62,956 bases of DNA from Staphylococcus simulans. GTDB lineage: Bacteria > Bacillota > Bacilli > Staphylococcales > Staphylococcaceae. The DNA is taken from assembly GCF_002902285.1 (NCBI RefSeq), contig NZ_PPRU01000039.1, forward strand, positions 1-62,956. The letters run 5' to 3'. This document shows, piece by piece, positions 20,637 through 29,860 of the stretch. The position numbers and the translations under genes were made by a program. The notes under the pieces were generated by a model that did not search any database, was not told where the DNA came from, and saw only the letters and a list, made by a program, of their open reading frames with translations. Every line of letters starts with the position of its first letter. Within the stretch, counting starts at the first letter, position 1.

Positions 20637-20665
20637 AAGTTCACTTTTATGAAAGGATCGAACTT
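20637..20665 (+). promoter_or_regulatory. Hairpin covering the sigH ribosome binding site
   Basis: AAGTTC (20637-20642) pairs with GAACTT (20660-20665), and CTTT (20644-20647) with AAAG (20652-20655). The purine-rich GAAAGGA (20651-20657), the only Shine-Dalgarno-like sequence before sigH, lies inside the structure. S. aureus sigH is known to be held down translationally by an upstream inverted repeat. Confidence 0.6.
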
Positions 20666-20670
20666 ACGTA

Positions 20671-21246
20671 ATGCAGAAAACTTCCATACCTCAAGATATT
20701 GTCTCTCTTATACATCTTGCACAAATGCATGACGATCACGCGATGCATCAATTACTAGAAGTGTTGCAGCCGTTTATACGCAGTCGGCTGATTCATCCTT
20801 CGATTGCACCGCATGATTGTGATGACTTGATACAAGACATCTCCTTAAGAATCAGCAGAAATATTTATCATTTTAAAACGATAGAAACGATTCCGTTTGA
20901 ACATTATTTCAATCGCTTAGTCAGCACTTCTAAATACGATTATTACAGAAGACAGAAGCGGCTGAGATTACAACAAGATTGTCTTGTTCAAGAAGCGGAG
21001 TGTAGTTATCGTACGCAATTGCCATCTGTCGAAGCACAACTCATTTTAAAAGAACGTTCGGAAATTCTGCTTAATTGTTGTAAGAAATTAAGCAAATTAG
21101 AGCGAGAAGTAGTACAATATATATTGGATGATTATTCCCCAAGTGAAACAGCACAAGCGATGGATTTAAGTGAAAAGGCGGTTTATAATGCCCTTCATCG
21201 TAGTAAAGTGAAGTTACGTAAAATGCAGGAATTATTGGATGCATAA
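20671..21246 (+). CDS. sigH: SigH, competence-type sigma factor
   Basis: A 191-residue ECF-sized sigma factor: region 2 at about 25-90 (DCDDLIQDISLRI and FEHYFNRLVSTSKYDYYRRQ) and a region 4 helix-turn-helix near the C-terminus (SPSETAQAMDLSEKAVYNALHRSK). Its location after rae1 and before rpmG-secE-nusG is that of staphylococcal SigH, which switches on the com DNA-uptake genes. Sequence divergence from S. aureus SigH is large, as is usual for this gene. The ATG lies 13 bases from the ribosome binding site, which is longer than normal. Confidence 0.85.
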   Translation: MQKTSIPQDIVSLIHLAQMHDDHAMHQLLEVLQPFIRSRLIHPSIAPHDCDDLIQDISLRISRNIYHFKTIETIPFEHYFNRLVSTSKYDYYRRQKRLRLQQDCLVQEAECSYRTQLPSVEAQLILKERSEILLNCCKKLSKLEREVVQYILDDYSPSETAQAMDLSEKAVYNALHRSKVKLRKMQELLDA

Positions 21247-21293
21247 TTGCGTTTCGTTACACTTATAGATACAACTTACAATTCACTAGACGT

Positions 21294-21323
21294 TTGACAA
21301 TTTGAGGGTTTCTTATGTATAGT
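21294..21323 (+). promoter_or_regulatory. rpmG-secE-nusG promoter
   Basis: TTGACA (21294-21299), 18 bases, TATAGT (21318-21323), 35 bases before rpmG. Confidence 0.75.
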
Positions 21324-21358
21324 TAGTGAGTATTTAATATAGGTAAGGTGAAGGTATT

Positions 21359-21502
21359 ATGAAGAAAGTCCCGCTTAACTGTGAAATTTGCGGCAATAGA
21401 AACTATACCGTACCAAAGAACAGCAACCTTGCAGAAAGACTCGTGTTGAAGAAGTATTGCAAAAAGTGCAATGCGCATACAGTACACAAGGAATCGAAGT
21501 AA
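21359..21502 (+). CDS. rpmG: 50S ribosomal protein L33
   Basis: A 47-residue protein, MKKVPLNCEICGNRNYTV..., with two CxxC pairs (CEIC at 8-11 and CKKC near 34-37), so a zinc-binding form of L33. ATG at 21359 has AGGTGAAGG upstream. It lies upstream of secE and nusG as in S. aureus. Confidence 0.95.
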   Translation: MKKVPLNCEICGNRNYTVPKNSNLAERLVLKKYCKKCNAHTVHKESK

Positions 21503-21548
21503 TTGCTAAAGGCCAAGATGAAATTATTGATTAATTGGAGGTACGACA

Positions 21549-21755
21549 ATGGCTGAAGATAAAAACAAAAAATCAAAAGCACCAAAAGAGAGTTTCTTCA
21601 AAGGCGTTATATCTGAGATGGAGAAAACGAGCTGGCCGACTGGTCAAGAACTCGTGAAATACACAACAATTGTAATTGTTACAGTGTTATTTTTCTTAAT
21701 CTTCTTCTATGCCTTAGATTTGGGAATCGGTAGATTAATAGAATTAATTAGTTAA
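21549..21755 (+). CDS. secE: Preprotein translocase subunit SecE
   Basis: A 68-residue protein with a lysine-rich start, the conserved [20 protein letters not shown] amphipathic helix and a single membrane span (about 40-60, [20 protein letters not shown]). SecE clamps SecY in the Sec channel. ATG with TTGGAGG upstream. It lies between rpmG and nusG, the standard order. Confidence 0.95.
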   Translation: MAEDKNKKSKAPKESFFKGVISEMEKTSWPTGQELVKYTTIVIVTVLFFLIFFYALDLGIGRLIELIS

Positions 21756-21769
21756 TGAGGAGTGACAGC

Positions 21770-22318
21770 ATGTCTGAAGAAGTTGGAGCAAAGCGTTGGT
21801 ATGCCGTGCATACTTACTCTGGCTATGAAAATAAAGTTAAGAAAAATTTAGAAAAACGTGTTGAATCAATGAATATGACAGAACAGATTTTCAGAGTTGT
21901 CATACCTGAAGAAGAGGAAACACAAGTTAAAGACGGTAAAGCGAAGAAAATCACGAAAAAAACTTTCCCTGGCTATGTCTTGGTAGAGTTAGTCATGACA
22001 GATGAGTCATGGTATGTAGTACGTAATACACCAGGTGTAACAGGATTTGTTGGTTCAGCAGGTGCTGGATCAAAACCTAACCCGCTGTTGCCGGATGAAG
22101 TCCGCTTTATTTTAAAACAAATGGGAATGAAAGAAAAAACAATTGATGTTGAAGTCGAAGTTGGAGAACAAGTTCGTATCAAGTCTGGCCCATTTGCCAA
22201 CCAAGTCGGTGAAGTACAAGAAATCGAAGCAGATAAATTCAAGCTTACAGTATTAGTAGATATGTTTGGCAGAGAAACTCCGGTTGAAGTTGAGTTTGAT
22301 CAAATCGAAAAATTGTAA
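21770..22318 (+). CDS. nusG: Transcription elongation/antitermination factor NusG
   Basis: A 182-residue protein with an NGN domain (KRWYAVHTYSGYENKVKKNL near the start) and a C-terminal KOW domain (about 128-182, GEQVRIKSGPFANQVGEV). It binds RNA polymerase and couples transcription to translation or to Rho. The ATG at 21770 has GAGGAGTG upstream and gives the S. aureus length; an in-frame ATG five codons earlier is rejected. Confidence 0.97.
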   Translation: MSEEVGAKRWYAVHTYSGYENKVKKNLEKRVESMNMTEQIFRVVIPEEEETQVKDGKAKKITKKTFPGYVLVELVMTDESWYVVRNTPGVTGFVGSAGAGSKPNPLLPDEVRFILKQMGMKEKTIDVEVEVGEQVRIKSGPFANQVGEVQEIEADKFKLTVLVDMFGRETPVEVEFDQIEKL

Positions 22319-22330
22319 TTCGAATAGGTG

Positions 22331-22470
22331 TTGATTTTACAATTTTTCAATGATATAATACTATGGTCGTCCTTTGGAAGAAGGAGGCCATTTCGTCACG
22401 AAATGTTTTAAGAGTGGGAGGGCAAAATTGAGCCCTGTGACCACATCACGATATCAAGGAGGTGCACATC
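22331..22470 (+). promoter_or_regulatory. rplK promoter and leader
   Basis: TTGATT (22331-22336), 17 bases, TATAAT (22354-22359). The ~105-base leader contains small hairpins (CATTTCG/CGAAATG at 22390-22405; GGGC/GCCC around 22420-22436). In many bacteria L1 binds the L11 operon leader to repress it; this leader is a candidate for that but the binding motif was not verified. Confidence 0.7.
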
Positions 22471-22893
22471 GTGGCTAAAAAAGTAGAAAAAGTAGTTAAA
22501 TTGCAAATTCCTGCAGGTAAAGCGAACCCAGCACCACCAGTTGGTCCAGCATTAGGTCAAGCAGGTGTGAACATTATGGGATTCTGTAAAGAATTCAACG
22601 CGAGAACACAAGAACAAGCAGGTTTAATCATTCCGGTAGAAATCAGTGTGTATGAGGATCGCTCATTTACATTCATCACTAAAACTCCACCGGCTCCAGT
22701 ACTACTTAAAAAAGCAGCTGGCGTTGACAAAGGTTCTGGTGAACCTAACAAAAACAAAGTTGCTACAGTAACTAAAGATCAAGTACGTGAAATCGCTGAA
22801 ACTAAAATGCCTGATTTAAACGCAGCAGACATCGAAGCAGCAATGCGTATTGTTGAAGGTACTGCTCGTAGTATGGGTATCACTGTAGAATAA
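22471..22893 (+). CDS. rplK: 50S ribosomal protein L11
   Basis: A 140-residue protein with the conserved [20 protein letters not shown] at 10-29 and the C-terminal RNA-binding domain (GTARSMGI). It forms the GTPase-associated centre with 23S rRNA and L10/L12. GTG start at 22471 with AAGGAGGTG upstream; an ATG three codons earlier lies too near that site. Thiopeptide-contact prolines of the N-terminal domain are intact. Confidence 0.97.
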   Translation: MAKKVEKVVKLQIPAGKANPAPPVGPALGQAGVNIMGFCKEFNARTQEQAGLIIPVEISVYEDRSFTFITKTPPAPVLLKKAAGVDKGSGEPNKNKVATVTKDQVREIAETKMPDLNAADIEAAMRIVEGTARSMGITVE

Positions 22894-23087
22894 TAGCGTA
22901 AAGATGAGTTTGCTCATCTAACGAAACGAATAACAATCAGAAACGTGAAACAAACATGGCAGATGACAGTAAAGTTAATCCAATGAATAAAAATTGCGAA
23001 CAGCTCACAAGGTCATCTGCTCTTAACTTGCATAAGCAAGTAATGTGGGAGGACATTCCGCTAAAACCACTAAAGGAGGAAATATAA

Positions 23088-23783
23088 ATGGCTAAAAAAG
23101 GTAAAAAGTATCTAGATGCTGCTAAAAAAGTTGACCGTAATACTTATTACGCTGTTGAAGAAGCAATCAGCTTAGCTAAAGAAACTAGCGTTGCAAACTT
23201 CGACGCTTCTGTAGAAGTAGCATTCCGTTTAGGTATCGATACTCGTAAAAATGACCAGCAAATCCGTGGTGCAGTAGTATTACCACACGGTACTGGTAAA
23301 ACACAACGTGTATTAGTATTCGCGAAAGGTGACAAAGCTGCTGAAGCAGAAGCAGCTGGCGCTGATTACGTAGGCGAATCAGAATACGCTAACAAAATCC
23401 AACAAGGCTGGTTCGACTTCGATGTAGTTGTAGCTACACCGGACATGATGGGCGAAGTTGGTAAATTAGGTCGTGTATTAGGACCTAAAGGTTTAATGCC
23501 TAACCCTAAAACTGGCACAGTAACTATGGATGTTAAAAAAGCGGTTGAAGAAATCAAAGCAGGTAAAGTAGAATACCGTGCTGAGAAAGCTGGTATCGTC
23601 CACGCTTCAATCGGTAAAGTATCATTCAGTACTGAGGATTTAGTTGATAACTTCAACACTATCCAAGATGTATTAGCAAAAGCTAAACCAGCTTCAGCTA
23701 AAGGTACTTACTTCAAGTCTGTTGCAGTTTCAACTACAATGGGTCCTGGTGTTAAAGTAGATACTTCAAACTTCAAACTATAA
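23088..23783 (+). CDS. rplA: 50S ribosomal protein L1
   Basis: A 231-residue two-domain L1 protein; the [20 protein letters not shown] signature is present. It binds the L1 stalk of 23S rRNA and commonly represses its own operon. ATG with AAAGGAGG upstream. It is separated from rplK by an unusually long 194-base gap with hairpins and followed by a terminator before the L10 promoter. Confidence 0.97.
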   Translation: MAKKGKKYLDAAKKVDRNTYYAVEEAISLAKETSVANFDASVEVAFRLGIDTRKNDQQIRGAVVLPHGTGKTQRVLVFAKGDKAAEAEAAGADYVGESEYANKIQQGWFDFDVVVATPDMMGEVGKLGRVLGPKGLMPNPKTGTVTMDVKKAVEEIKAGKVEYRAEKAGIVHASIGKVSFSTEDLVDNFNTIQDVLAKAKPASAKGTYFKSVAVSTTMGPGVKVDTSNFKL

Positions 23784-23800
23784 TATAAATGAAATTTAAG

Positions 23801-23885
23801 AACTAGAGAAAATGTAAAAGTTGCAAAGTGCCAATCGTATCGATTCATATCTGAGACAGCTGAAAATATTTTCTCTAGTTTTTTA
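23801..23885 (+). terminator. rplA terminator with long loop
   Basis: AACTAGAGAAAAT (23801-23813) and ATTTTCTCTAGTT (23868-23880) form a 13-bp perfect stem closing ~54 bases, followed by TTTTAATT. It separates L11-L1 from L10-L12. Confidence 0.75.
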
Positions 23886-23893
23886 ATTACTTA

Positions 23894-24060
23894 TTGACAT
23901 ATCACATTGAAACAGTTATATTGATAAATGTGATTATTTTACCTAAGACAGTAGGAGTTAGAGATAACTTAAAACTTGATCCTACCGAGGCTAAAATTGA
24001 CTTGAACGTGAACTATGAAACTTTCAAGCACTTTTTGCCGTAGGGTGAAAGTGCTTTTTT
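23894..24060 (+). promoter_or_regulatory. rplJ promoter and L10 leader attenuator
   Basis: TTGACA (23894-23899), 17 bases, TATATT (23917-23922). The leader contains AGACAGTAGGAG paired later by CCTACCG, features of the known L10 ribosomal leader of Firmicutes. It ends in a terminator stem of AAGCACTTT and AAAGTGCTT followed by TTTTTT (24026-24060). L10(L12)4 is expected to bind the leader and favour termination. Confidence 0.85.
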
Positions 24061-24113
24061 ATTGGGTAAAGCTCAAAAAAAGCACCGAACAAAATATGTA
24101 TGGAGGTGTCTAA

Positions 24114-24617
24114 ATGTCTGGAATTATTGAAGCGAAAAAACAATTAGTTGAACAAATCGCTGATCAACTTAAAAATTCTGTTTCAACAGTAATCGTAGAT
24201 TACCGTGGTTTAACAGTAGAAGAAGTAACAGAATTACGTAAACAATTACGTGAAGCTGGTGTTGAGTACAAAGTTTACAAAAACACTATGTTACGTCGTG
24301 CTGCTGAACAAGCGGGAATCGAAGGTCTTGACGAATTCTTAACAGGTCCAACAGCTGTTGCAACAACTACTGATGATGTAGTTGCTCCTGCAAAAGTTAT
24401 CGCTGGATTTGCTAAAGATCACGAAGCTTTAGAAGTTAAAACAGGCGTAATGGAAGGTAGCGTTATCTCAGCAGAAGAAGTTAAAACTGTTGGTTCATTA
24501 CCATCACACGACGGTCTTGTTTCTATGTTACTTTCTGTATTACAAGCTCCTGTACGCAACTTCGCTTATGCGGTTAAAGCAGTTGGAGAATCTAAAGAAG
24601 AAGAAAGTGCTGAATAA
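24114..24617 (+). CDS. rplJ: 50S ribosomal protein L10
   Basis: A 167-residue protein with the N-terminal rRNA-binding domain ([32 protein letters not shown]) and a C-terminal helix that holds L7/L12 dimers ([18 protein letters not shown]). ATG with GGAGGTG upstream. Regulated by the leader just upstream; rplL follows after 44 bases. Confidence 0.97.
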   Translation: MSGIIEAKKQLVEQIADQLKNSVSTVIVDYRGLTVEEVTELRKQLREAGVEYKVYKNTMLRRAAEQAGIEGLDEFLTGPTAVATTTDDVVAPAKVIAGFAKDHEALEVKTGVMEGSVISAEEVKTVGSLPSHDGLVSMLLSVLQAPVRNFAYAVKAVGESKEEESAE

Positions 24618-24661
24618 TCAGTACACACAATTAATTATTTAAAAAATGGAGGAAATATATA

Positions 24662-25030
24662 ATGGCTAATCAAGAACAAATCATTGAAGCAATTAAAGAA
24701 ATGTCAGTATTAGAATTAAATGACTTAGTAAAAGCAATCGAAGAAGAATTTGGTGTAACTGCAGCAGCTCCAGTAGCAGCAGCAGGTGCAGCAGGCGGCG
24801 GAGACGCAGCAGCAGAAAAAACTGAATTTGACGTTGAGTTAACTTCAGCTGGTTCATCTAAAATCAAAGTTGTTAAAGCTGTTAAAGACGCAACTGGTTT
24901 AGGATTGAAAGACGCTAAAGAATTAGTAGACAACGCTCCTAAAGTAATCAAAGAAGCTTTACCTAAAGAAGAAGCTGAAAAACTTAAAGAAACATTAGAA
25001 GAAGTTGGCGCAACTGTAGAATTAAAATAA
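24662..25030 (+). CDS. rplL: 50S ribosomal protein L7/L12
   Basis: A 122-residue stalk protein: N-terminal dimerisation domain, an Ala/Gly-rich hinge at about 35-50, and a C-terminal domain ([20 protein letters not shown]) that recruits translation factors. ATG with TGGAGG upstream. Codon use is strongly biased to a few codons, as for highly expressed genes. Followed by a palindrome and a strong terminator. Confidence 0.97.
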   Translation: MANQEQIIEAIKEMSVLELNDLVKAIEEEFGVTAAAPVAAAGAAGGGDAAAEKTEFDVELTSAGSSKIKVVKAVKDATGLGLKDAKELVDNAPKVIKEALPKEEAEKLKETLEEVGATVELK

Positions 25031-25091
25031 TTCTATTGCCACAGCCAATAACTAAATGAAAAGAGAACGAGGCTAATAACCATTGTTAATG

Positions 25092-25110
25092 TGTGAAACT
25101 TAGTTTCACA
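25092..25110 (+). repeat. Palindrome downstream of rplL
   Basis: TGTGAAACTTAGTTTCACA is a perfect 19-base palindrome about 60 bases past rplL and 20 before the terminator. Its role is unknown; it may only be an mRNA 3'-end structure. Confidence 0.6.
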
Positions 25111-25131
25111 GCCTGAATTCTTTGAGAAATG

Positions 25132-25163
25132 AAAACCCCGTTATTGAGTTAACGGGGTTTTTC
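25132..25163 (+). terminator. rplJL terminator
   Basis: AAAACCCCGTTA and TAACGGGGTTTTT form a GC-rich stem with a short loop and T tail. Confidence 0.9.
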
Positions 25164-25311
25164 TAATGAGTACAACTCATTTTAGAACGAAAGGTATTTA
25201 TAGCAAATGACTGATGAAATGTGTATCCTTAAAGTAAAGGGTAGACTTGTCTTTGTTGAAATGGAAGAGTATACTCGAACAGCTTCTAATGTAAAGTAAT
25301 GAGGTGTAAGC

Positions 25312-25917
25312 ATGAGTCATTATTATGACAAAGATCCTAAAGTTGAAAGTCATAAAGAGACATTTAAATACCATTATCATCAAAATGAATTGAATCTAGT
25401 GACTGATGCAGGTGTATTTTCTAAAGGGAAAATAGACTTTGGCTCAGATTTATTAGTTCGTACATTTTTAAAAGAACATCCACCAGGACCTAAGAAGACG
25501 ATTGTTGATGTGGGTTGCGGTTATGGACCGATTGGTTTGATGATTGCGAAAGTATCTCCGCATCACCATGTTATTATGTTGGATGTGAACCACCGAGCAC
25601 TAGATTTAGCAAAAGAAAATAGTGAGAAAAACCATATTGAAAATGTCACTGTAAAAGAGAGTGATGGTTTAGCTGAAGTTCCGGATAATTCTTGTGACAT
25701 GATCGTGACGAACCCGCCAATCAGGGCAGGGAAGTCAGTGGTTCATGGCATTTTAGAAGACGCACATGAGAAGTTGAGAGCTGAAGGTGAATTATACGTT
25801 GTAATTCAGAAAAAGCAAGGTATGCCTTCGGCGAAAAAGAAGATGGAAGCTGTTTTTGGTAATGTAGAAACCTTAACCAAAGAGAAAGGGTATTACATTT
25901 TGAAAAGCAAGCGTTAA
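25312..25917 (+). CDS. Class I SAM-dependent methyltransferase, RsmC-like
   Basis: A 201-residue methyltransferase. SAM motif I DVGCGYGPIG is at 66-75 and the amide-methylating NPPIRAG motif IV at 134-140. This is the short single-domain RsmC-like family that sits between rplL and rpoB in staphylococci and bacilli; the E. coli relative methylates G1207 of 16S rRNA, so an rRNA guanine N2 target is likely but not shown. ATG with GAGGTG upstream. Confidence 0.85.
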   Translation: MSHYYDKDPKVESHKETFKYHYHQNELNLVTDAGVFSKGKIDFGSDLLVRTFLKEHPPGPKKTIVDVGCGYGPIGLMIAKVSPHHHVIMLDVNHRALDLAKENSEKNHIENVTVKESDGLAEVPDNSCDMIVTNPPIRAGKSVVHGILEDAHEKLRAEGELYVVIQKKQGMPSAKKKMEAVFGNVETLTKEKGYYILKSKR

Positions 25918-25920
25918 CCA

Positions 25921-26069
25921 TTGACAACCATATTAATTTCTGATATAGTTATAGAATGTAAAAATTTATGTTCAAGAAGTGTGTACTTTTACGTATAAAA
26001 TAACAAAGTAAATCTTTAATAACGCAGAATAGAAAATGGTATCATCGGGTGTGCTGCCGTTTTCTTTTT
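25921..26069 (+). promoter_or_regulatory. rpoB promoter and leader with terminator-like hairpin
   Basis: TTGACA (25921-25926), 17 bases, TATAGT (25944-25949) directly after the methyltransferase stop. The ~180-base leader holds AGAAAATGG (26031-26039) and CCGTTTTCT (26057-26065), a stem with a 17-base loop followed by TTTTG. This could act as a partial terminator ahead of rpoB. Confidence 0.75.
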
Positions 26070-26138
26070 GTCTTGTTACCGTTTTGTTTATTTTAATATG
26101 TAAGAGACATTCGAACAATTTTTGAGGGGTGAATCTGT

Positions 26139-29100
26139 TTGGCAGGTAAATTTGTCCAATATGGAAGACATCGTAAACGTAGAAATTACGCGAGAATTTC
26201 TGAGGTTTTAGAATTACCAAACCTTATTGAAATTCAAACTAAATCTTATGAATGGTTCTTAAAAGAAGGCTTATTAGAAATGTTCCGTGACATTTCTCCA
26301 ATCGAAGACTTCACAGGCAACCTTTCTTTAGAATTTGTAGATTATAGATTGGGTGAACCGAAATACGATTTAGAGGAATCTAAGAACCGCGACGCAACTT
26401 ATGCTGCACCTCTTCGTGTCAAAGTGCGTCTTATTAACAAAGAAACAGGAGAAGTGAAAGACCAAGAAGTCTTCATGGGTGATTTCCCATTAATGACTGA
26501 TACAGGTACTTTCGTGATCAATGGTGCTGAGCGTGTTATTGTATCACAATTAGTTCGTTCTCCATCCGTATACTTCAATGAAAAAATCGATAAAAATGGT
26601 CGTGAAAACTATGATGCGACAGTAATTCCTAACCGTGGTGCTTGGTTAGAATTCGAAACTGATGCGAAAGACATCGTTTATGTTCGTATCGATAGAACAA
26701 GAAAATTACCATTAACTGTATTATTACGTGCTTTAGGTTATTCAACTGATCAATCAATTATTGATTTATTAGGTGACAACGAATACCTACGTAACACTTT
26801 AGAAAAAGATGGTACTGAAAATACAGATCAAGCACTATTAGAAATTTATGAACGTTTACGCCCTGGCGAACCACCTACAGTAGAAAACGCGAAAAGCTTG
26901 CTTTACTCTCGTTTCTTCGATCCGAAACGTTATGACTTAGCAAGTGTTGGTCGCTATAAAATGAACAAAAAACTTCATTTGAAACATCGTTTATTCAACC
27001 AAAAATTGGCTGAACCGATTGTTAATACTGAAACAGGTGAAATTGTTGCTGAAGAAGGCACAGTTTTAGACCGTCGTAAACTAGACGAAATTATGGATGT
27101 TTTAGAATCTAACGCAAACATCGAAGTGGATGAGTTAGATGACAGCATCGTAAACGAACCTGTTGAAACACAATCAATTAAAATTTATGTACCAAATGAT
27201 GAAGAAGGCCGTACAACAACAGTTATCGGTAATGCATTCCCTGATTCAGAAGTGAAATGTATTACACCAGCTGACATTGTTGCGTCAATGTCTTACTTCT
27301 TCAACTTATTGTATGGTGTAGGTCAAACAGATGATATTGACCACTTAGGTAACCGTCGTTTACGTTCAGTAGGCGAATTACTTCAAAACCAATTCAGAAT
27401 CGGTTTATCAAGAATGGAACGTGTCGTTCGTGAAAGAATGTCTATTCAAGATACAGATTCTATTACACCACAACAACTTATCAACATTCGTCCAGTGATT
27501 GCATCTATCAAAGAATTCTTTGGTAGCTCTCAATTATCACAATTCATGGACCAAGCGAACCCATTAGCAGAGTTGACACATAAACGTCGTCTATCTGCAC
27601 TTGGACCTGGTGGTTTAACACGTGAACGTGCACAAATGGAAGTACGTGACGTGCATTACTCTCACTATGGCCGTATGTGTCCAATCGAGACACCAGAGGG
27701 TCCGAACATCGGTTTAATCAACTCATTATCAAGTTATGCGCGTGTTAATGAATTTGGTTTCATTGAAACACCATATCGTAAAGTTGACCATGAGAAAAAT
27801 GCGGTAACAGATCAAATCGATTACCTTACTGCAGACGAAGAAGACAGCTATGTTGTTGCGCAAGCGAACTCACGTTTAGATGACGAAGGTCGTTTCTTAG
27901 ACGAAGAAATCGTTTGTCGTTTCCGTGGTAACAACACAACTATGGATAGAGAGAAAATGGACTATATGGACGTTTCTCCTAAACAAGTTGTATCTGCAGC
28001 GACAGCATGTATCCCATTCTTAGAAAACGATGACTCTAACCGTGCGTTAATGGGTGCGAACATGCAACGTCAAGCAGTACCATTGATGAACCCTGAATCT
28101 CCATTCGTAGGTACAGGTATGGAACATGTGGCTGCACGTGACTCAGGTGCTGCTGTAATCAACAAGCATTTTGGTCGTGTAGAACATGTAGAATCTAATG
28201 AAATTAAAGTACGTCGTATTATTGAAGAAGATGGTCAAGAATACGAAGGCGAAGTAGATGCGTATAGATTAGCTAAATTCAAACGTTCTAACTCAGGTAC
28301 TTGTTACAACCAACGCCCAATTGTTAAAGTCGGCGACGTTGTATCTCAAGGTGAAATCTTAGCAGATGGTCCTTCAATGGAACTTGGTGAGATGGCACTT
28401 GGACGTAACGTAGTAGTCGGATTCATGACTTGGGACGGTTATAACTATGAGGATGCTGTTATCATGAGTGAACGTCTTGTTAAAGATGACGTTTATACTT
28501 CTATTCATATTGAAGAATATGAATCTGAAGCACGTGATACAAAACTTGGACCTGAAGAAATTACACGTGACATTCCTAACGTTGCTGAAAGCGCACTTAA
28601 AAACTTAGATGAACGCGGTATCGTTTATGTAGGTGCAGAAGTGAAAGATGGCGACATCTTAGTTGGTAAAGTAACACCTAAAGGTGTAACTGAATTAACT
28701 GCTGAGGAACGTTTATTACACGCAATCTTCGGTGAAAAAGCACGTGAAGTTCGTGATACGTCATTACGTGTACCACATGGTGCAGGCGGTATCGTACTAG
28801 ATGTCAAAGTCTTCAATCGTGAAGATGGCGATGATTCATTATCTCCAGGTGTAAACCAATTAGTACGTGTTTACATCGTTCAAAAACGTAAAATCCACGT
28901 TGGGGATAAAATGTGCGGTCGTCACGGTAACAAAGGGGTTATCTCTAAGATTGTTCCTGAAGAAGATATGCCTTACTTACCAGACGGCACACCAATCGAT
29001 ATCATGTTAAACCCACTAGGTGTACCATCACGTATGAACATCGGACAAGTACTTGAATTACACTTAGGTATGGCGGCTAAAAACTTAGGAATCCATGTAG

Positions 29101-29690
29101 CTTCACCAGTATTCGATGGTGCCAACGATGATGATGTATGGTCTACAATCGAAGAAGCAGGTATGGCAAGAGATGGTAAAACTGTATTATATGATGGACG
29201 TACAGGTGAACCATTCGATAACCGTATCTCTGTTGGTGTAATGTACATGTTGAAACTTGCACACATGGTTGACGACAAATTACATGCGCGTTCAACTGGA
29301 CCATACTCACTTGTTACACAACAACCACTTGGTGGTAAAGCACAATTCGGTGGACAACGTTTCGGTGAGATGGAGGTATGGGCACTTGAAGCTTATGGTG
29401 CTGCATACACATTGCAAGAAATCCTAACTTATAAATCTGATGACACTGTAGGTCGTGTAAAAACTTATGAAGCGATCGTTAAAGGTGAAAACATCTCTAG
29501 ACCAAGTGTTCCGGAATCATTCCGCGTATTGATGAAAGAATTACAAAGTTTAGGTCTTGATGTTAAAGTCATGGATGAAAATGATAAAGAAATTGAAATG
29601 TCAGATATGGATGAAGACGATGTGCACGATCATAAAGTAAACATCCAACAATCTTCAATTCCTGAATCACAAAAAGAAACAACTGACTAA
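26139..29690 (+). CDS. rpoB: RNA polymerase beta subunit
   Basis: A 1183-residue beta subunit. The rifampicin region (residues 462-492) reads as wild type, with Gln468, Asp471, His481, Arg484 and Ser486 in S. aureus numbering, which this protein shares exactly at that point. Other signatures include [13 protein letters not shown] near 920-935. TTG start with GAGGGGTGA upstream. The acidic C-terminal tail ([11 protein letters not shown]) is the divergent part. Followed by a 170-base gap and rpoC. Confidence 0.98.
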   Translation: MAGKFVQYGRHRKRRNYARISEVLELPNLIEIQTKSYEWFLKEGLLEMFRDISPIEDFTGNLSLEFVDYRLGEPKYDLEESKNRDATYAAPLRVKVRLINKETGEVKDQEVFMGDFPLMTDTGTFVINGAERVIVSQLVRSPSVYFNEKIDKNGRENYDATVIPNRGAWLEFETDAKDIVYVRIDRTRKLPLTVLLRALGYSTDQSIIDLLGDNEYLRNTLEKDGTENTDQALLEIYERLRPGEPPTVENAKSLLYSRFFDPKRYDLASVGRYKMNKKLHLKHRLFNQKLAEPIVNTETGEIVAEEGTVLDRRKLDEIMDVLESNANIEVDELDDSIVNEPVETQSIKIYVPNDEEGRTTTVIGNAFPDSEVKCITPADIVASMSYFFNLLYGVGQTDDIDHLGNRRLRSVGELLQNQFRIGLSRMERVVRERMSIQDTDSITPQQLINIRPVIASIKEFFGSSQLSQFMDQANPLAELTHKRRLSALGPGGLTRERAQMEVRDVHYSHYGRMCPIETPEGPNIGLINSLSSYARVNEFGFIETPYRKVDHEKNAVTDQIDYLTADEEDSYVVAQANSRLDDEGRFLDEEIVCRFRGNNTTMDREKMDYMDVSPKQVVSAATACIPFLENDDSNRALMGANMQRQAVPLMNPESPFVGTGMEHVAARDSGAAVINKHFGRVEHVESNEIKVRRIIEEDGQEYEGEVDAYRLAKFKRSNSGTCYNQRPIVKVGDVVSQGEILADGPSMELGEMALGRNVVVGFMTWDGYNYEDAVIMSERLVKDDVYTSIHIEEYESEARDTKLGPEEITRDIPNVAESALKNLDERGIVYVGAEVKDGDILVGKVTPKGVTELTAEERLLHAIFGEKAREVRDTSLRVPHGAGGIVLDVKVFNREDGDDSLSPGVNQLVRVYIVQKRKIHVGDKMCGRHGNKGVISKIVPEEDMPYLPDGTPIDIMLNPLGVPSRMNIGQVLELHLGMAAKNLGIHVASPVFDGANDDDVWSTIEEAGMARDGKTVLYDGRTGEPFDNRISVGVMYMLKLAHMVDDKLHARSTGPYSLVTQQPLGGKAQFGGQRFGEMEVWALEAYGAAYTLQEILTYKSDDTVGRVKTYEAIVKGENISRPSVPESFRVLMKELQSLGLDVKVMDENDKEIEMSDMDEDDVHDHKVNIQQSSIPESQKETTD

Positions 29691-29744
29691 TTCATTTCGG
29701 TGTTCAATAAGCAAATAGCGTAATGTTAAAAATTCAAATATTGC

Positions 29745-29797
29745 AAGGCTGCATTAGGCAATGTACTGCATTGCCTTTATGCACCTTTAATATTTTT
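29745..29797 (+). other. Hairpin between rpoB and rpoC
   Basis: AAGG-TGCAT-GGCAATG pairs with CATTGCC-ATGCA-CCTT with small bulges, followed by TAATATTTTT. It resembles an intrinsic terminator but lies inside an essential operon, so it may be leaky or a processing site. Confidence 0.55.
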
Positions 29798-29860
29798 CAA
29801 TTTATTGATCATTTATCAATCAAATAGCACAGCTAATCTAAATTGAAGGAGGTAGGCTCC

